The notes below the pieces were generated by a model. It searched no databases. It had not been told where the DNA came from and saw only the letters and a list, made by a program, of their open reading frames with translations. Of a DNA stretch of 64,000 nucleotides, positions 36,341 through 45,309 are shown one piece after another (the first letter of the stretch is position 1; each line of letters opens with the position of its first letter). The DNA comes from JAWPMT01 sp965215825 (GTDB lineage Bacteria; Bacteroidota; Bacteroidia; Cytophagales; Cyclobacteriaceae). Location of the stretch: assembly GCA_965215825.1 (NCBI GenBank), contig CBDCEM010000003.1, forward strand, positions 558,001 to 622,000, written 5' to 3'. Made by a program: the position numbers and the translations under genes.

Positions 36341-37759
36341 TCACAAATCAACTTTTGTACCGATTGCAAAACGGATATTCCCTTCAGCATTTACCGACCA
36401 TTCAAAACGAGTGACCAGGTCATAGATCGTTACCAGATCAAATCCGATTCCAGCTCCAAATAAATGCTTGTTTGCAAGCCTTTGACTGACCTCATACTGT
36501 GGGTAATTATTGACCCAACCACCATCAAAGAAGACTTTTCCATAGAGAGCAATAGGTACTTTTCGAAATTGCTTAAAGGGCATCGCCTTACCCAGGTCCT
36601 GGGTGTGCCTGAATAGATTCCGTCTAAGTGTAGTCTTGTAAAGCATATATTGATGTCCTTCGATTAAGTCTTGTTCGTATCCTCGAACGAGTGACTGCAC
36701 AAATCCAACTCCTGTATAATTGATGTAAGGTTGATTTTTCGGCCAGGATGAAAATAACTCGACGCCCGTACTTGCAGAAAACTTGTTGCCAAGGTCAAAG
36801 TATTGCCTATAAAAAATATTGATATCAAAGATGTCTACCTGATTGTAGATTCCAATTCCTGTTTTTTCTAATTTGAATCTTAGCAGGTGACCTTTAGTAG
36901 GGTAGTTAACATTATTTCGTAGGTCGCGAGTAAACTGATAAGAGAGGTCGAAGTGTTTCTGAAGCGTGGCCCCATTTCCAAAGTAATTTGGGTTGAGCAT
37001 AGCAACTGTATCATCAATTACCCGATGATCAAACTTTGCTCGAAAACGATGCGTATTGTAATAAGACTTTCTAAAACGGTATGTTACTCGTCCGCGGGTG
37101 GTTTTTCTAAGTAACCTTTCAGCGCTTACGAACTGTCTTACATGATCCTGAGTGCGAAACCCAGCATTCCTGCTTTCCGAATAGGAAAAACTTAGCGAGA
37201 GACCATGCTTCTGTGACTTCTCAATGTATGGAATGCGCCAGCTGGCCAGGAAATCTCGTTCAAAACCCACCTGAAAGATCAGGTTCAGTAATTCCCTACG
37301 CCCGCGAAAATTGTATTGTTGATACCTTACTCCCAGATTTACCCGACTCAAATCACGATTTTGATTTACCCACCAGTCATTGAGATTACGATCTGCCAGT
37401 TTAAAAATAAAAGAAGGGTAGATGTACCACCGTTCTGATACCGTGACAAGAATCATTATTTCCTTGTCAGAAGCATATAAAGGTTTGATACTTACCTCGT
37501 CAAAGAGATTGCTATTGTAAATGCGTTGCTGATCAACCAGTATGGCATTGTCAATCAGTGTGTCTGCTAGCACATGACCTTTGGTCAACTGCATTTCTCG
37601 CAGAATGACATTCGCTTTGGTTTTATGGTTACCGAGAATGAATACCTCCTTGACAATGACAGTTTTGGCCGCTACGGTATCATTGATTACCTGGCCGAAA
37701 GACCACCCGGGAAGACACCCAATGATCAGCAATATGACCCAACATCCTATCCTATTCAC
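36341..37759 (-). CDS. BamA/TamA-like outer-membrane protein with one POTRA domain
   Basis: A 472-residue Omp85-superfamily protein. After a signal peptide (1–22, ending SFGQ) there is a single POTRA-like domain at about 32–110 (VKEVFILGNHKTKANVILRE, IYNSNLFDEVSI). The rest is a 16-strand barrel ending in the strand NIRFAIGTKVDL. It is much shorter than BamA, which has five POTRA domains, so it is probably an accessory Omp85 protein rather than the essential insertase. It is divergent from yidD, 86 bases away. Confidence 0.85.
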   Translation of the reverse strand: MNRIGCWVILLIIGCLPGWSFGQVINDTVAAKTVIVKEVFILGNHKTKANVILREMQLTKGHVLADTLIDNAILVDQQRIYNSNLFDEVSIKPLYASDKEIMILVTVSERWYIYPSFIFKLADRNLNDWWVNQNRDLSRVNLGVRYQQYNFRGRRELLNLIFQVGFERDFLASWRIPYIEKSQKHGLSLSFSYSESRNAGFRTQDHVRQFVSAERLLRKTTRGRVTYRFRKSYYNTHRFRAKFDHRVIDDTVAMLNPNYFGNGATLQKHFDLSYQFTRDLRNNVNYPTKGHLLRFKLEKTGIGIYNQVDIFDINIFYRQYFDLGNKFSASTGVELFSSWPKNQPYINYTGVGFVQSLVRGYEQDLIEGHQYMLYKTTLRRNLFRHTQDLGKAMPFKQFRKVPIALYGKVFFDGGWVNNYPQYEVSQRLANKHLFGAGIGFDLVTIYDLVTRFEWSVNAEGNIRFAIGTKVDL

Positions 37760-37845
37760 ACTTCTGCTGCTCCTGGCGGTTTCTGATCCTTACAATTCCT
37801 GTTCAAAATGATAATATCCACCAAATTAGACGATAGATTTGATCT

Positions 37846-38070
37846 GTGCGATTATTTCGTAAAATTTTGATCATACCTGTGTTGCTCTATCAATACAGTA
37901 TTAGCCCCCTTTTCCCTAGTTCTTGCCGGTATACACCGACGTGTTCTAGCTACATGAAAGAAGCTATTTTGAAACACGGTTTGAAAGGACTTTGGCTGGG
38001 AGCCAAACGAATTGGTCGATGCCACCCATGGGGTGGGAGCGGTTATGATCCTGTCCCTGATGACCTTTAA
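37846..38070 (+). CDS. yidD: membrane protein insertion efficiency factor YidD
   Basis: A 74-residue YidD homologue that assists YidC-dependent insertion of inner-membrane proteins. The family signature SCRYTPTCSSYM is at residues 26–37, followed by GLWLGAKRIGRCHPWGGSGY. The start is a GTG at 37846, fixed by an in-frame stop four to six bases upstream. Unlike the usual rpmH–rnpA–yidD–yidC order, it stands beside a barrel gene and a MORN-repeat gene. Confidence 0.93.
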   Translation: MRLFRKILIIPVLLYQYSISPLFPSSCRYTPTCSSYMKEAILKHGLKGLWLGAKRIGRCHPWGGSGYDPVPDDL

Positions 38071-38114
38071 GATCAATAATTACTTACCTTAGTTGTGACG
38101 AAAGCAACAAGATT

Positions 38115-38870
38115 ATGAATTGGTCCTCGCAATACCACAACCTGCTTTGGGTATTTCTCTTACTGTGTGCCGCCTCATTTGGCTTATTGCCAGCCAGCTC
38201 GGATGAAGCACACGCTGAATTTGCTAAAGAGGAAGCTGCAGAAGAGCTTCGGGAAGCTTCCTTAAAACATGGGCGATATGAATCCATGGATAGGAATGGG
38301 AAACTTAAATCAGTGGTGAATTATCATTATGGCAAAAAACATGGTATTTCTTATTTGTATTATTCCAATGGGAAGGTTCACCTTGAAATGCCCTATAATA
38401 CCAACCTGAGAGAAGGTACATCCAAGAAGTACTATAAATCGGGTGAATTGTATGCGACTACTCCATATGTAAATAACAAGATAGAAGGTATTCGAACCAC
38501 ATACTTCGAATCGGGGCGAGTTCGCGCTACAGTACCGTATCACAATAGCTGGCCGGGAACTGGCCTCAAGGAATATTTATCTGATGGGACTGAAAGACGT
38601 CAAAGGATTGGTATTCATATTGAGAAAACAGGGAATATTTGGAAGTTTAAGGCGGAAGAACCTTGTCGTAAACAGAAATACTATCTGGGCAACTTAATAG
38701 ATGGTCAATATCTGGACAAGAGTCGGTTGGTCCTCCTTACTTCCAATGAGGATGGGGCTATTTTGGATTTAAACAAAATTGGCGGGGAGGACAGAAAAGC
38801 TACTCTTGAAGTCATTTGTCGATGTACCACGTTGCAAAATAACCCACTGATCCTTTCAACGCGATTTTAA
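38115..38870 (+). CDS. MORN-repeat (YwqK-type) exported protein
   Basis: A 251-residue protein with an N-terminal membrane or signal segment (about 10–27, LLWVFLLLCAASFGLLPAS). Residues 50–160 carry at least four MORN-2-like repeats (GKLKSVVNYHYGKKHG, NGKVHLEMPYNTNLREGTSK, SGELYATTPYVNNKIEGIRT, SGRVRATVPYHNSWPG). These are named after the YwqK 'antitoxin' but in Bacteroidota are found in many surface proteins, with no toxin partner here. The C-terminal 90 residues (with two Cys) are unrecognised. Its stop codon overlaps that of nadE on the palindrome TTAA. Confidence 0.78.
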   Translation: MNWSSQYHNLLWVFLLLCAASFGLLPASSDEAHAEFAKEEAAEELREASLKHGRYESMDRNGKLKSVVNYHYGKKHGISYLYYSNGKVHLEMPYNTNLREGTSKKYYKSGELYATTPYVNNKIEGIRTTYFESGRVRATVPYHNSWPGTGLKEYLSDGTERRQRIGIHIEKTGNIWKFKAEEPCRKQKYYLGNLIDGQYLDKSRLVLLTSNEDGAILDLNKIGGEDRKATLEVICRCTTLQNNPLILSTRF

Positions 38871-40699
38871 AGCGACCTAAGTTCTTCTAGTTCTTCCTGA
38901 AATCCACTGGATAAAATAGGGAATCTGCACCAGGTCTTTGGATCGATGTTGAAGTCATCTACGTGGAAACTTGGCGCAATTCGCTCGCGCTTCCACTGAT
39001 TGATTGCCCAGAGTCTAAAAAACTTAGTGATCCATTGTTTGAGTTGCTCCTTCGAGTAATCCTCATGCATGGCCTGAAATACCTCTACAGGAGAATGTCT
39101 TTCTCTGATGGCCCATTCTTCGATTTTGACTAAAACCGCATATGGCATCAGGTCATCTTCATCGGTTTGTTTTTGCTCCGGTGGTCTTAGTTCCGCAGTT
39201 GGCTGAAGTTGGTTAACTAACCCTAACCCTTCATATCCTAAGGCCTCTTCGGCATACTTCAACCATTGGAGGACCAGATCTTTATCGATTGCTGCGATGG
39301 GTGAAATGCTGCCACTTGTATCCCCATCCATCGTAGCGTAACCTACATCTCCTTCGCTTCTATTGCTTGTTGAAAGTAATAGAAACCGGTCCAAATTGGC
39401 AAGCATCCAAATGATTGGAGATCGGGCCCTTGCCTGTATGTTTTGCAGGGCAATATCATCTGTCTTCCAATCCAACCTTCGACCTACGGCGCTTTCAATG
39501 GTACGCCTGTATTGTGTGACTTCTTCGTCGATCAGCCAATGGTGAAACCTGGCACCCAGGCTTTCTGCCAATCCCTGAGCGGAATCGAGCGTATCCTGGG
39601 AAGAATTTTTAGTGCCTTGATAGGCTGTGACTAAAAGTTCGTTGATAATTGCTTTCGGTTCATCGGGAATTTCAAATCCAAGTTTGCGTTCAAACTCAGT
39701 GTGACCCAGTTCCGAAAGTCCTTCATATACCATATGAGCTACCATGGTAGCTATAGAACTGCTATCGGCCCCTCCTGAAAGTGAAAGCACAAAGCCCTTG
39801 CTGCGGCTTTTTCGTAAATAATCGAAGAGTGCGAGTGGAATGACACGTGATAGTTCTTCCAACTGATTTTTCCAATCGTCTTGAATATGTGTCTGAGATT
39901 CACCATCTACCTCCAGCGTAAGTGAAAGTAGGTTTCGATCTGCGAATGAAAGCCTTTTGTTGCGACCAATGAGTTTTCCTTTTTGGGCAATCAGGATATC
40001 ACCATCATAGATCATTCGACCGGATTCATTGCCCAGAAGATTGGTGTAGAGATATGCACAATCAAACCTTTCAGAGGAGGACATCACCAGGTTTTCACGG
40101 AATGTGCCTTTTCTGAATGCAAAATGACTTGCACTTGGATTCAGAATGAGGTCGATATTTGGTTCTTCCAGGTGACAGGCAGGTCGGTCTTCAAGCCAGG
40201 CATCCTCACAAATTTCAAAAGCTACCTTTACGCCATAGAGTGTAGTTTGAAATGCTCCAAATGGAACTACTTCATCACCTACTTGAAATTCGACAGTCTT
40301 TTGATAAGGCCAACTTGAAAACCATCTCTTTTCATAGTGCACACCATCGTTAGCAAGGTGATGTTTCGCGTAGAATCCAAGCACTTTACCTTCACTGATG
40401 AGGCAGCACGTATTGTAAACCTGATCATCCATTCGCACTGGCAATCCCACAGTGAATGCAATGCCTTTACTCAGTGGAATCAACTCTTCTAATTTCAAGA
40501 GGGCTTTTCGTGGCAGCCAATTACTTAAAAAGAGATCTTCACAACCATAGCCTGTAAGGCACAATTCAGGAAGACATAACAGTTGGATACCCTCATTTTT
40601 CGCCTCCAACACAGCCGCTTTGATGTTGCGAATGTTGTGTGACCAATCCATGGGGATTTGATTCAGGCATGCTCCTCCGATGACGATCTTTCTGCTCAT
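38867..40699 (-). CDS. nadE: glutamine-dependent NAD+ synthetase
   Basis: A 610-residue two-domain enzyme that makes NAD+ from deamido-NAD+, ATP and glutamine. The N-terminal nitrilase-type glutaminase has the catalytic triad Glu45, Lys112 and Cys164 (FEICEDAWLED). The C-terminal synthetase has the PP-loop SLSGGADSSS (306–315) and the late Asp- and Ser-rich NRSEGDVGYATMDGDTSG segment. Both domains are intact and length is normal. It lies 63 bases downstream of rnc on the same strand. Confidence 0.95.
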   Translation of the reverse strand: MSRKIVIGGACLNQIPMDWSHNIRNIKAAVLEAKNEGIQLLCLPELCLTGYGCEDLFLSNWLPRKALLKLEELIPLSKGIAFTVGLPVRMDDQVYNTCCLISEGKVLGFYAKHHLANDGVHYEKRWFSSWPYQKTVEFQVGDEVVPFGAFQTTLYGVKVAFEICEDAWLEDRPACHLEEPNIDLILNPSASHFAFRKGTFRENLVMSSSERFDCAYLYTNLLGNESGRMIYDGDILIAQKGKLIGRNKRLSFADRNLLSLTLEVDGESQTHIQDDWKNQLEELSRVIPLALFDYLRKSRSKGFVLSLSGGADSSSIATMVAHMVYEGLSELGHTEFERKLGFEIPDEPKAIINELLVTAYQGTKNSSQDTLDSAQGLAESLGARFHHWLIDEEVTQYRRTIESAVGRRLDWKTDDIALQNIQARARSPIIWMLANLDRFLLLSTSNRSEGDVGYATMDGDTSGSISPIAAIDKDLVLQWLKYAEEALGYEGLGLVNQLQPTAELRPPEQKQTDEDDLMPYAVLVKIEEWAIRERHSPVEVFQAMHEDYSKEQLKQWITKFFRLWAINQWKRERIAPSFHVDDFNIDPKTWCRFPILSSGFQEELEELRSL

Positions 40700-40762
40700 T
40701 TTATCCTGAAGTCTAATTTTTCAGACGTATTCCAATGGGTAAAGCTGATGTCCGTTGAATCG

Positions 40763-41515
40763 TTAAGATTGTTCATCTTTCTGAATCCGCTCCAGTGTTT
40801 TTCGAGCTGAATCTTGCTCCGCTTTCTTTTTACTAAAACCGAATCCTTTTTCAAATCCTTCTCCATCAATAAAAACCTGAGCGATGAATTGGCCGTTTCT
40901 GTTTTTTTGATTCTGGTCAACAATCTCAAACGAAAGCTTGCGGTTTTGTTTTTGAGACCACTCGATGATCTTGCTTTTGTGATTGGTGATGGTGTTCACC
41001 AGTTCATCGAGATCAAAATGTGGGATGATCAACCGTTTGATAATGAATCGTTTACAAAAGTTAAAACCTCGATCAAGATAGATTGCGCCGATCAGAGCCT
41101 CCAGAGAATCTCCATAAATGGATTTGGGAGAAAGAGCTGACTTGTTTTGATGGTATCGAATTAGATTTTTAATCCCTAATTTTCTTGAGAGATCATTCAA
41201 TGTTTCGCGGTTCACGATTTTTGATCTCATTTCCGTAAGGAATCCTTCCTCTTTAAATGGGAAGCGCATGAATAGGAATTCTGCGACGATCATGCCCAAT
41301 ATAGCATCACCCAGATATTCCAGACGTTCATTGGATTCCCTTAAGCCGTGATCATTGACAAGGGCAATGCTGCTGTGCCTCATTGCCAGTTTGTACAGGG
41401 ATAAATTGTAAGGAGCCCGCCCAGTAATGGATTTGATGGCTTTATACAGTTCTTTATCCTGAGAATCGTTTGGTAACTTGAATGCAAAAACGACTCTATT
41501 AAACCAGGATAGCAC
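40763..41515 (-). CDS. rnc: ribonuclease III
   Basis: A 250-residue double-strand-specific endoribonuclease for rRNA and mRNA processing. The catalytic signature NERLEYLGDAILG is at 62–74, with the expected acidic residues. A second acidic cluster is in SIYGDSLEALIGAIYLDRG (about 133–151). The double-stranded-RNA-binding domain fills the C-terminus (about 180–247, GFGFSKKKAEQDSARKTLER). It is eight bases after fabF, the conserved fabF–rnc pair. Confidence 0.95.
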   Translation of the reverse strand: MLSWFNRVVFAFKLPNDSQDKELYKAIKSITGRAPYNLSLYKLAMRHSSIALVNDHGLRESNERLEYLGDAILGMIVAEFLFMRFPFKEEGFLTEMRSKIVNRETLNDLSRKLGIKNLIRYHQNKSALSPKSIYGDSLEALIGAIYLDRGFNFCKRFIIKRLIIPHFDLDELVNTITNHKSKIIEWSQKQNRKLSFEIVDQNQKNRNGQFIAQVFIDGEGFEKGFGFSKKKAEQDSARKTLERIQKDEQS

Positions 41516-41523
41516 GATATGCT

Positions 41524-42780
41524 TTACAGGTTATATTTCTTGAAAACGATAGAGGTATTATGACCTCCAAAACCAAAAGTATTACTCATGGCGACATTCA
41601 CCTCCCGTTGTTGTGCCTTGTTGAAAGTCAGGTTCAACTTCGGATCAATCGTTGGATCATCCGTGAAGTGATTAATTGTCGGAGGGACTATTCCCTTTTC
41701 GAGGGCCATGAGACAAGCGATGGACTCAATGGCCCCTGCTGCACCTAACAAGTGTCCGGTCATTGATTTCGTCGAACTGATATTCAGGTTGTAAGCGTGA
41801 TCTCCAAATATCGTTTGAATTGCTTTGATTTCACCGGAATCTCCAAGTGGCGTTGAAGTACCGTGCGTATTTACGTAATCCACCTGATCTGGTGTGATTT
41901 GTGCATCGCTTAATGCTTCTTTCATTACGGCAACAATACCAAGACCTTCCGGGTGAGGTGCCGTAATGTGATAGGCGTCTGCGGACATGCCACCGCCCAA
42001 GACTTCTGCGTAGATTTTTGCCCCACGTGCTTTCGCGTGCTCCAGTTCTTCGATGACCAACGCGCCGGAGCCTTCGCCCAGGACAAAACCATCTCTTTCA
42101 GCATCATATGGCCTTGAGGCGGTTTCTGGAGAGTCATTTCTTTCAGAAAGTGCTCTCATGGCATTGAAGCCGCCAACTCCCGATGGAACAACTGCAGCTT
42201 CAGAACCTCCCGTGAGAATGACTTCTGATTTCCCAAGTCTGATGTAGGTAAGGGCGTCGTTGAGTGCGTGATTTGAAGACGCACAAGCAGAAACCGTGGC
42301 ATAATTGGGGCCGCGGAATCCATATTTGATCGACAACATACCAGGAGTGATATCCGCGATCATCTTTGGAATAAAGAAGGGGTTGAATCTTGGCGTGCCA
42401 TCACCAAGAGCATAGGAGCTGACTTCATTGTGGAAAGTCTCCAAGCCTCCGATTCCGGAACCCCAGATAACACCAACTCTTTCTTTGTTGATTTCCTCAA
42501 GATCAAGACCTGAGTCGCTGATGGCCTCTTCACTGGCAACCATAGCAAACTGGGTGCCAGGATCCATTTTTCGAGCTTCCTTTCGGTCTATATGATCTTT
42601 CGGGTCAAAGTTTTTTACCTCGCAGGCAAACTTTGTCTTGAACTTTTCAGGATCGAAACGAGTGATTGTGGCTGCGCCGCTGACACCTTTGGCCAGCGCG
42701 GCCATATAATCTTCTTTCGTATTACCAATGGGGGTGAGTGCCCCGAGGCCCGTAATAACAGCTCGTTTCAGTTGCATCAA
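41524..42780 (-). CDS. fabF: 3-oxoacyl-[acyl-carrier-protein] synthase II
   Basis: A 418-residue condensing enzyme for fatty-acid elongation. The triad is Cys166 (TVSACASSNHAL), His306 (VNTHGTSTPLGD) and His343 (MTGHLLGAAGA). The C-terminal NTFGFGGHN motif is complete. It follows acpP by 38 bases and precedes rnc, so acpP–fabF–rnc (and probably nadE) form an operon. Confidence 0.96.
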   Translation of the reverse strand: MMQLKRAVITGLGALTPIGNTKEDYMAALAKGVSGAATITRFDPEKFKTKFACEVKNFDPKDHIDRKEARKMDPGTQFAMVASEEAISDSGLDLEEINKERVGVIWGSGIGGLETFHNEVSSYALGDGTPRFNPFFIPKMIADITPGMLSIKYGFRGPNYATVSACASSNHALNDALTYIRLGKSEVILTGGSEAAVVPSGVGGFNAMRALSERNDSPETASRPYDAERDGFVLGEGSGALVIEELEHAKARGAKIYAEVLGGGMSADAYHITAPHPEGLGIVAVMKEALSDAQITPDQVDYVNTHGTSTPLGDSGEIKAIQTIFGDHAYNLNISSTKSMTGHLLGAAGAIESIACLMALEKGIVPPTINHFTDDPTIDPKLNLTFNKAQQREVNVAMSNTFGFGGHNTSIVFKKYNL

Positions 42781-42818
42781 AGTTTGATATACTTAATCAG
42801 TGTAAGATTGGATTTTTC

Positions 42819-43055
42819 TTATTTTACGTTTTCTTCCAGGTATTTGATGGAATCGCCTACCGTAGCGATGTTTTCAGCTTGATCATCCGGAATAGAGATG
42901 TTAAACTCCTTTTCGAATTCCATGATCAATTCCACAGTGTCCAAAGAGTCTGCACCCAGATCATTGGTAAAGCTCGCCTCATTGTTGATTTCCGATTCCT
43001 CAACACCCAGCTTGTCAATAATAATCTGTGTGACCTTTTGTGCAATTTCAGACAT
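42819..43055 (-). CDS. acpP: acyl carrier protein
   Basis: A 78-residue carrier of growing acyl chains. The phosphopantetheine attachment Ser37 lies in GADSLDTVEL. The charge pattern, short length and four-helix layout are typical. The ATG at 43055 gives the family N-terminus MSEIAQKV; an in-frame ATG at 43100 would add 15 atypical residues. It is the first gene of the fatty-acid operon and has a promoter just upstream. Confidence 0.96.
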   Translation of the reverse strand: MSEIAQKVTQIIIDKLGVEESEINNEASFTNDLGADSLDTVELIMEFEKEFNISIPDDQAENIATVGDSIKYLEENVK

Positions 43056-43086
43056 TTCTTTAAAGATTTGGTTTAAAAATTTTGTG

Positions 43087-43116
43087 CAAAGAAATAACAT
43101 TCAATTCTAAAATCAA
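43087..43116 (-). promoter_or_regulatory. acpP–fabF–rnc promoter
   Basis: On the minus strand TTG (43116–43114) is followed after 19 bases by TTTCTTTG (43094–43087), one mismatch from TAnnTTTG. It ends 31 bases upstream of the acpP start. Confidence 0.42.
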
Positions 43117-43315
43117 ATCATACGCTTGTTGGGAAAAGTTACTAACCCTTAAATAACTGTTCCGACGTTAGAAGGAATGTCTTTTTTCAATTTGTAATCA
43201 AGGGCTGATTGAAACATACAATGAACATCAAAAACCCTCTGTAATGCGTTATGAAAACGCTTTCGGTAGGCAATCAGTTCCAACACACTAAATTCGCCTT
43301 TGGAAGCGTGTTTGC

Positions 43316-43747
43316 ATGAAGCTGAAGACCAAACTTGATCCACAATATGATTTTGATTTTGATTTGATTGGAATCGTATCTTCGGCCAAGGAGTATACGT
43401 TAGCCTGGCATTTCAATCAGAACTCTTTTCTGCACTTCGTTAAAGGTGATGACATTGAAATTGAATTCAAGAACCAATCCCGAATAATAATTTCCAATTT
43501 TGTTTTTGAATCTGAATTTGTGCGCGTTCTTTTGCTTCGCAACAAATTATTGACCAGCAATACCAAGATGAATCAATATTTTATTCCGGAACTGGATCGT
43601 TTCGATTATTTGATTCAAATGAAGGCTGAAACCGAAGAGCCAAACGTTACCCAAATCATTGAAAAAGCCCGTTCTATTTCGCTGATTCAATATGTGATGA
43701 AATTAGATACGGATAAAATAAAGAATAAAGAAAACCTACTTTTCTAG
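43316..43747 (+). CDS. IPExxxVDY family protein
   Basis: A 143-residue protein of a Bacteroidota-specific family named after a short motif, seen here as IPELDRFDYLIQM (about 90–102). It has no signal peptide and is probably cytoplasmic. Its function is unknown, but it is regularly next to pyruvate kinase, as here with a two-base gap, so a regulatory role for Pyk is a reasonable guess. The long region to the divergent acpP holds both genes' promoters. Confidence 0.8.
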   Translation: MKLKTKLDPQYDFDFDLIGIVSSAKEYTLAWHFNQNSFLHFVKGDDIEIEFKNQSRIIISNFVFESEFVRVLLLRNKLLTSNTKMNQYFIPELDRFDYLIQMKAETEEPNVTQIIEKARSISLIQYVMKLDTDKIKNKENLLF

Positions 43748-43749
43748 AA

Positions 43750-45183
43750 ATGGAGATTACTCAAAAGAGATCGAAGATTGTGGCCACTGTGGGCCCGGCG
43801 AGCAGAAATAGGGAAATGTTGAAGCAATTGGTAAAAGCCGGAGCTAATGTTTTTCGAATGAACTTTTCTCATGGAACCCATGATGATCATAAAGAAGTGA
43901 TTGACATGCTTAATGAGGTAAATAAGGAGCTGGGTACTAATGTTGGCTTATTGCAGGACCTTCAGGGACCAAAGATAAGATGTGGCATGATCGAAAATGA
44001 TGGAGTGCAAATTAACTCCGGCGATCCTTTGATCATCACAACTGAAGAAATGGTAGGGACAAGTCAAAAAGTCAGTACTGTTTATAAGGCCATTGTCAAT
44101 GACGTAAATCCCGGCAATAAAATTTTGATCGATGATGGCAACATTGAGTTGGAGGTCAATGAAGTGAAGGGGAACGACGTTCATACGACCATCATCCACG
44201 GTGGGGTGCTAAAGTCCAGAAAGGGAATTAACCTGCCCGACTCGAAAGTGTCTGCACCTTCATTGACCGAAAAAGATATTGAAGACCTGGAATTTGGGAT
44301 GTCATTTGATATTGAGTGGGTAGCACTTTCTTTCGTCCGTACTGCTGATGACATCAGAGAACTACGGCGTAGACTTGATGAGAAAGGTGTCAATAGCAAA
44401 ATCGTAGCGAAGATTGAAAAACCTGAAGCCATTGAAAACATGGACGAGATCATTGCGGCAACTGATGCGATCATGGTGGCCAGAGGGGACCTTGGAGTGG
44501 AAATACCCATGGAACGAGTACCTCTTGAGCAAAAACGTTTGGTGAAGAAATGCAATAGACTGGGTAAACCAGTAATTATCGCTACTCAGATGATGGAGAG
44601 CATGATCCAAAATCCAAGACCTACAAGAGCAGAGACCAATGACGTGGCCAATGCGATTATGGATGGAGCTGATGCAGTGATGCTTTCAGCTGAATCAGCT
44701 TCTGGAGATTTTCCGATGGAAGCCGTGCAAAGCATGTCCAGGATCATCCAGGAGGTTGAGCGATCTATGGGCAGTATTTACCATAAATACCAGGACAAAG
44801 AAAAAGAACTCAGTTCGACGAGACAGAATGACCTGCTGGTTAGAGCCGCTTGCAGATTGGGGGAATCGACAAAGGCTAAAGCAATCGTGGGAATGACCAA
44901 ATCCGGCTATACCGGGTATCGTCTGGCGATGCACCGGCCTAAAGCCAAAATCTTCTTGTTTACAAACAACAGGTACTTGCTGCGTCAGATCAGCTTAATC
45001 TGGGGGGTGAATGGTTTTTATTACGACCAGCAAGAAAATATCGATGAGACACTAGATGCCATTGAGAAGCGATTAGTAAGAGAAGGGTATCTGAACAAAG
45101 GGGATATCTTTATTCACACAGCGTCGATGCCTGCACACTGGCAAGGACATACCAACATGATGAAGATCAACGAAGTACAATAG
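43750..45183 (+). CDS. pyk: pyruvate kinase
   Basis: A 477-residue glycolytic enzyme that makes pyruvate and ATP from phosphoenolpyruvate and ADP. The N-terminus KIVATVGPASR, the active-site segment KIEKPEAIENMDEI with MVARGDLGVEIP, and the ATQMMESMIQNPRPTRAETND motif are intact. The C-terminal allosteric domain is complete. It is followed by a strong terminator. Confidence 0.96.
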   Translation: MEITQKRSKIVATVGPASRNREMLKQLVKAGANVFRMNFSHGTHDDHKEVIDMLNEVNKELGTNVGLLQDLQGPKIRCGMIENDGVQINSGDPLIITTEEMVGTSQKVSTVYKAIVNDVNPGNKILIDDGNIELEVNEVKGNDVHTTIIHGGVLKSRKGINLPDSKVSAPSLTEKDIEDLEFGMSFDIEWVALSFVRTADDIRELRRRLDEKGVNSKIVAKIEKPEAIENMDEIIAATDAIMVARGDLGVEIPMERVPLEQKRLVKKCNRLGKPVIIATQMMESMIQNPRPTRAETNDVANAIMDGADAVMLSAESASGDFPMEAVQSMSRIIQEVERSMGSIYHKYQDKEKELSSTRQNDLLVRAACRLGESTKAKAIVGMTKSGYTGYRLAMHRPKAKIFLFTNNRYLLRQISLIWGVNGFYYDQQENIDETLDAIEKRLVREGYLNKGDIFIHTASMPAHWQGHTNMMKINEVQ

Positions 45184-45211
45184 CTGATACTTCAAGGAAT
45201 AGATTTTTAAG

Positions 45212-45233
45212 GCCCTCTTCGGAGGGCTTTTTT
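45212..45233 (+). terminator. rho-independent terminator of pyk
   Basis: GCCCTC (45212–45217), TTCG tetraloop and GAGGGC (45222–45227) form a perfect GC-rich stem followed by six T residues. The UUCG loop is particularly stable. Confidence 0.9.
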
Positions 45234-45234
45234 G

Positions 45235-45266
45235 TTTTGAGTGATTGTTATTTATCGCTACCTTGC
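45235..45266 (+). promoter_or_regulatory. candidate promoter of the fibre-like gene and secretion operon
   Basis: TTTTG (45235–45239), 19 bases, then TACCTTGC (45259–45266), close to TAnnTTTG. It lies 43 bases before the start at 45310 and directly after the pyk terminator. Confidence 0.45.
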
Positions 45267-45309
45267 AACAAACTTCTATTTATTTAACAACTAATTTAAG
45301 ACAACAACA

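Noticed and set aside
37852..38076. 74-residue open frame antisense to yidD
   Set aside because: The opposite strand encodes an unmistakable YidD signature; the antisense frame is a by-product.
38115..38870. Toxin–antitoxin pair, based on the 'YwqK antitoxin' name for MORN-2 proteins
   Set aside because: No toxin gene is adjacent, and the protein has an export signal; the name reflects a distant homologue only.
43149..43343. 64-residue open frame on the minus strand between acpP and the IPExxxVDY gene
   Set aside because: It overlaps the start of the IPExxxVDY gene and the region where divergent promoters are expected, and shows no domain or signal feature.
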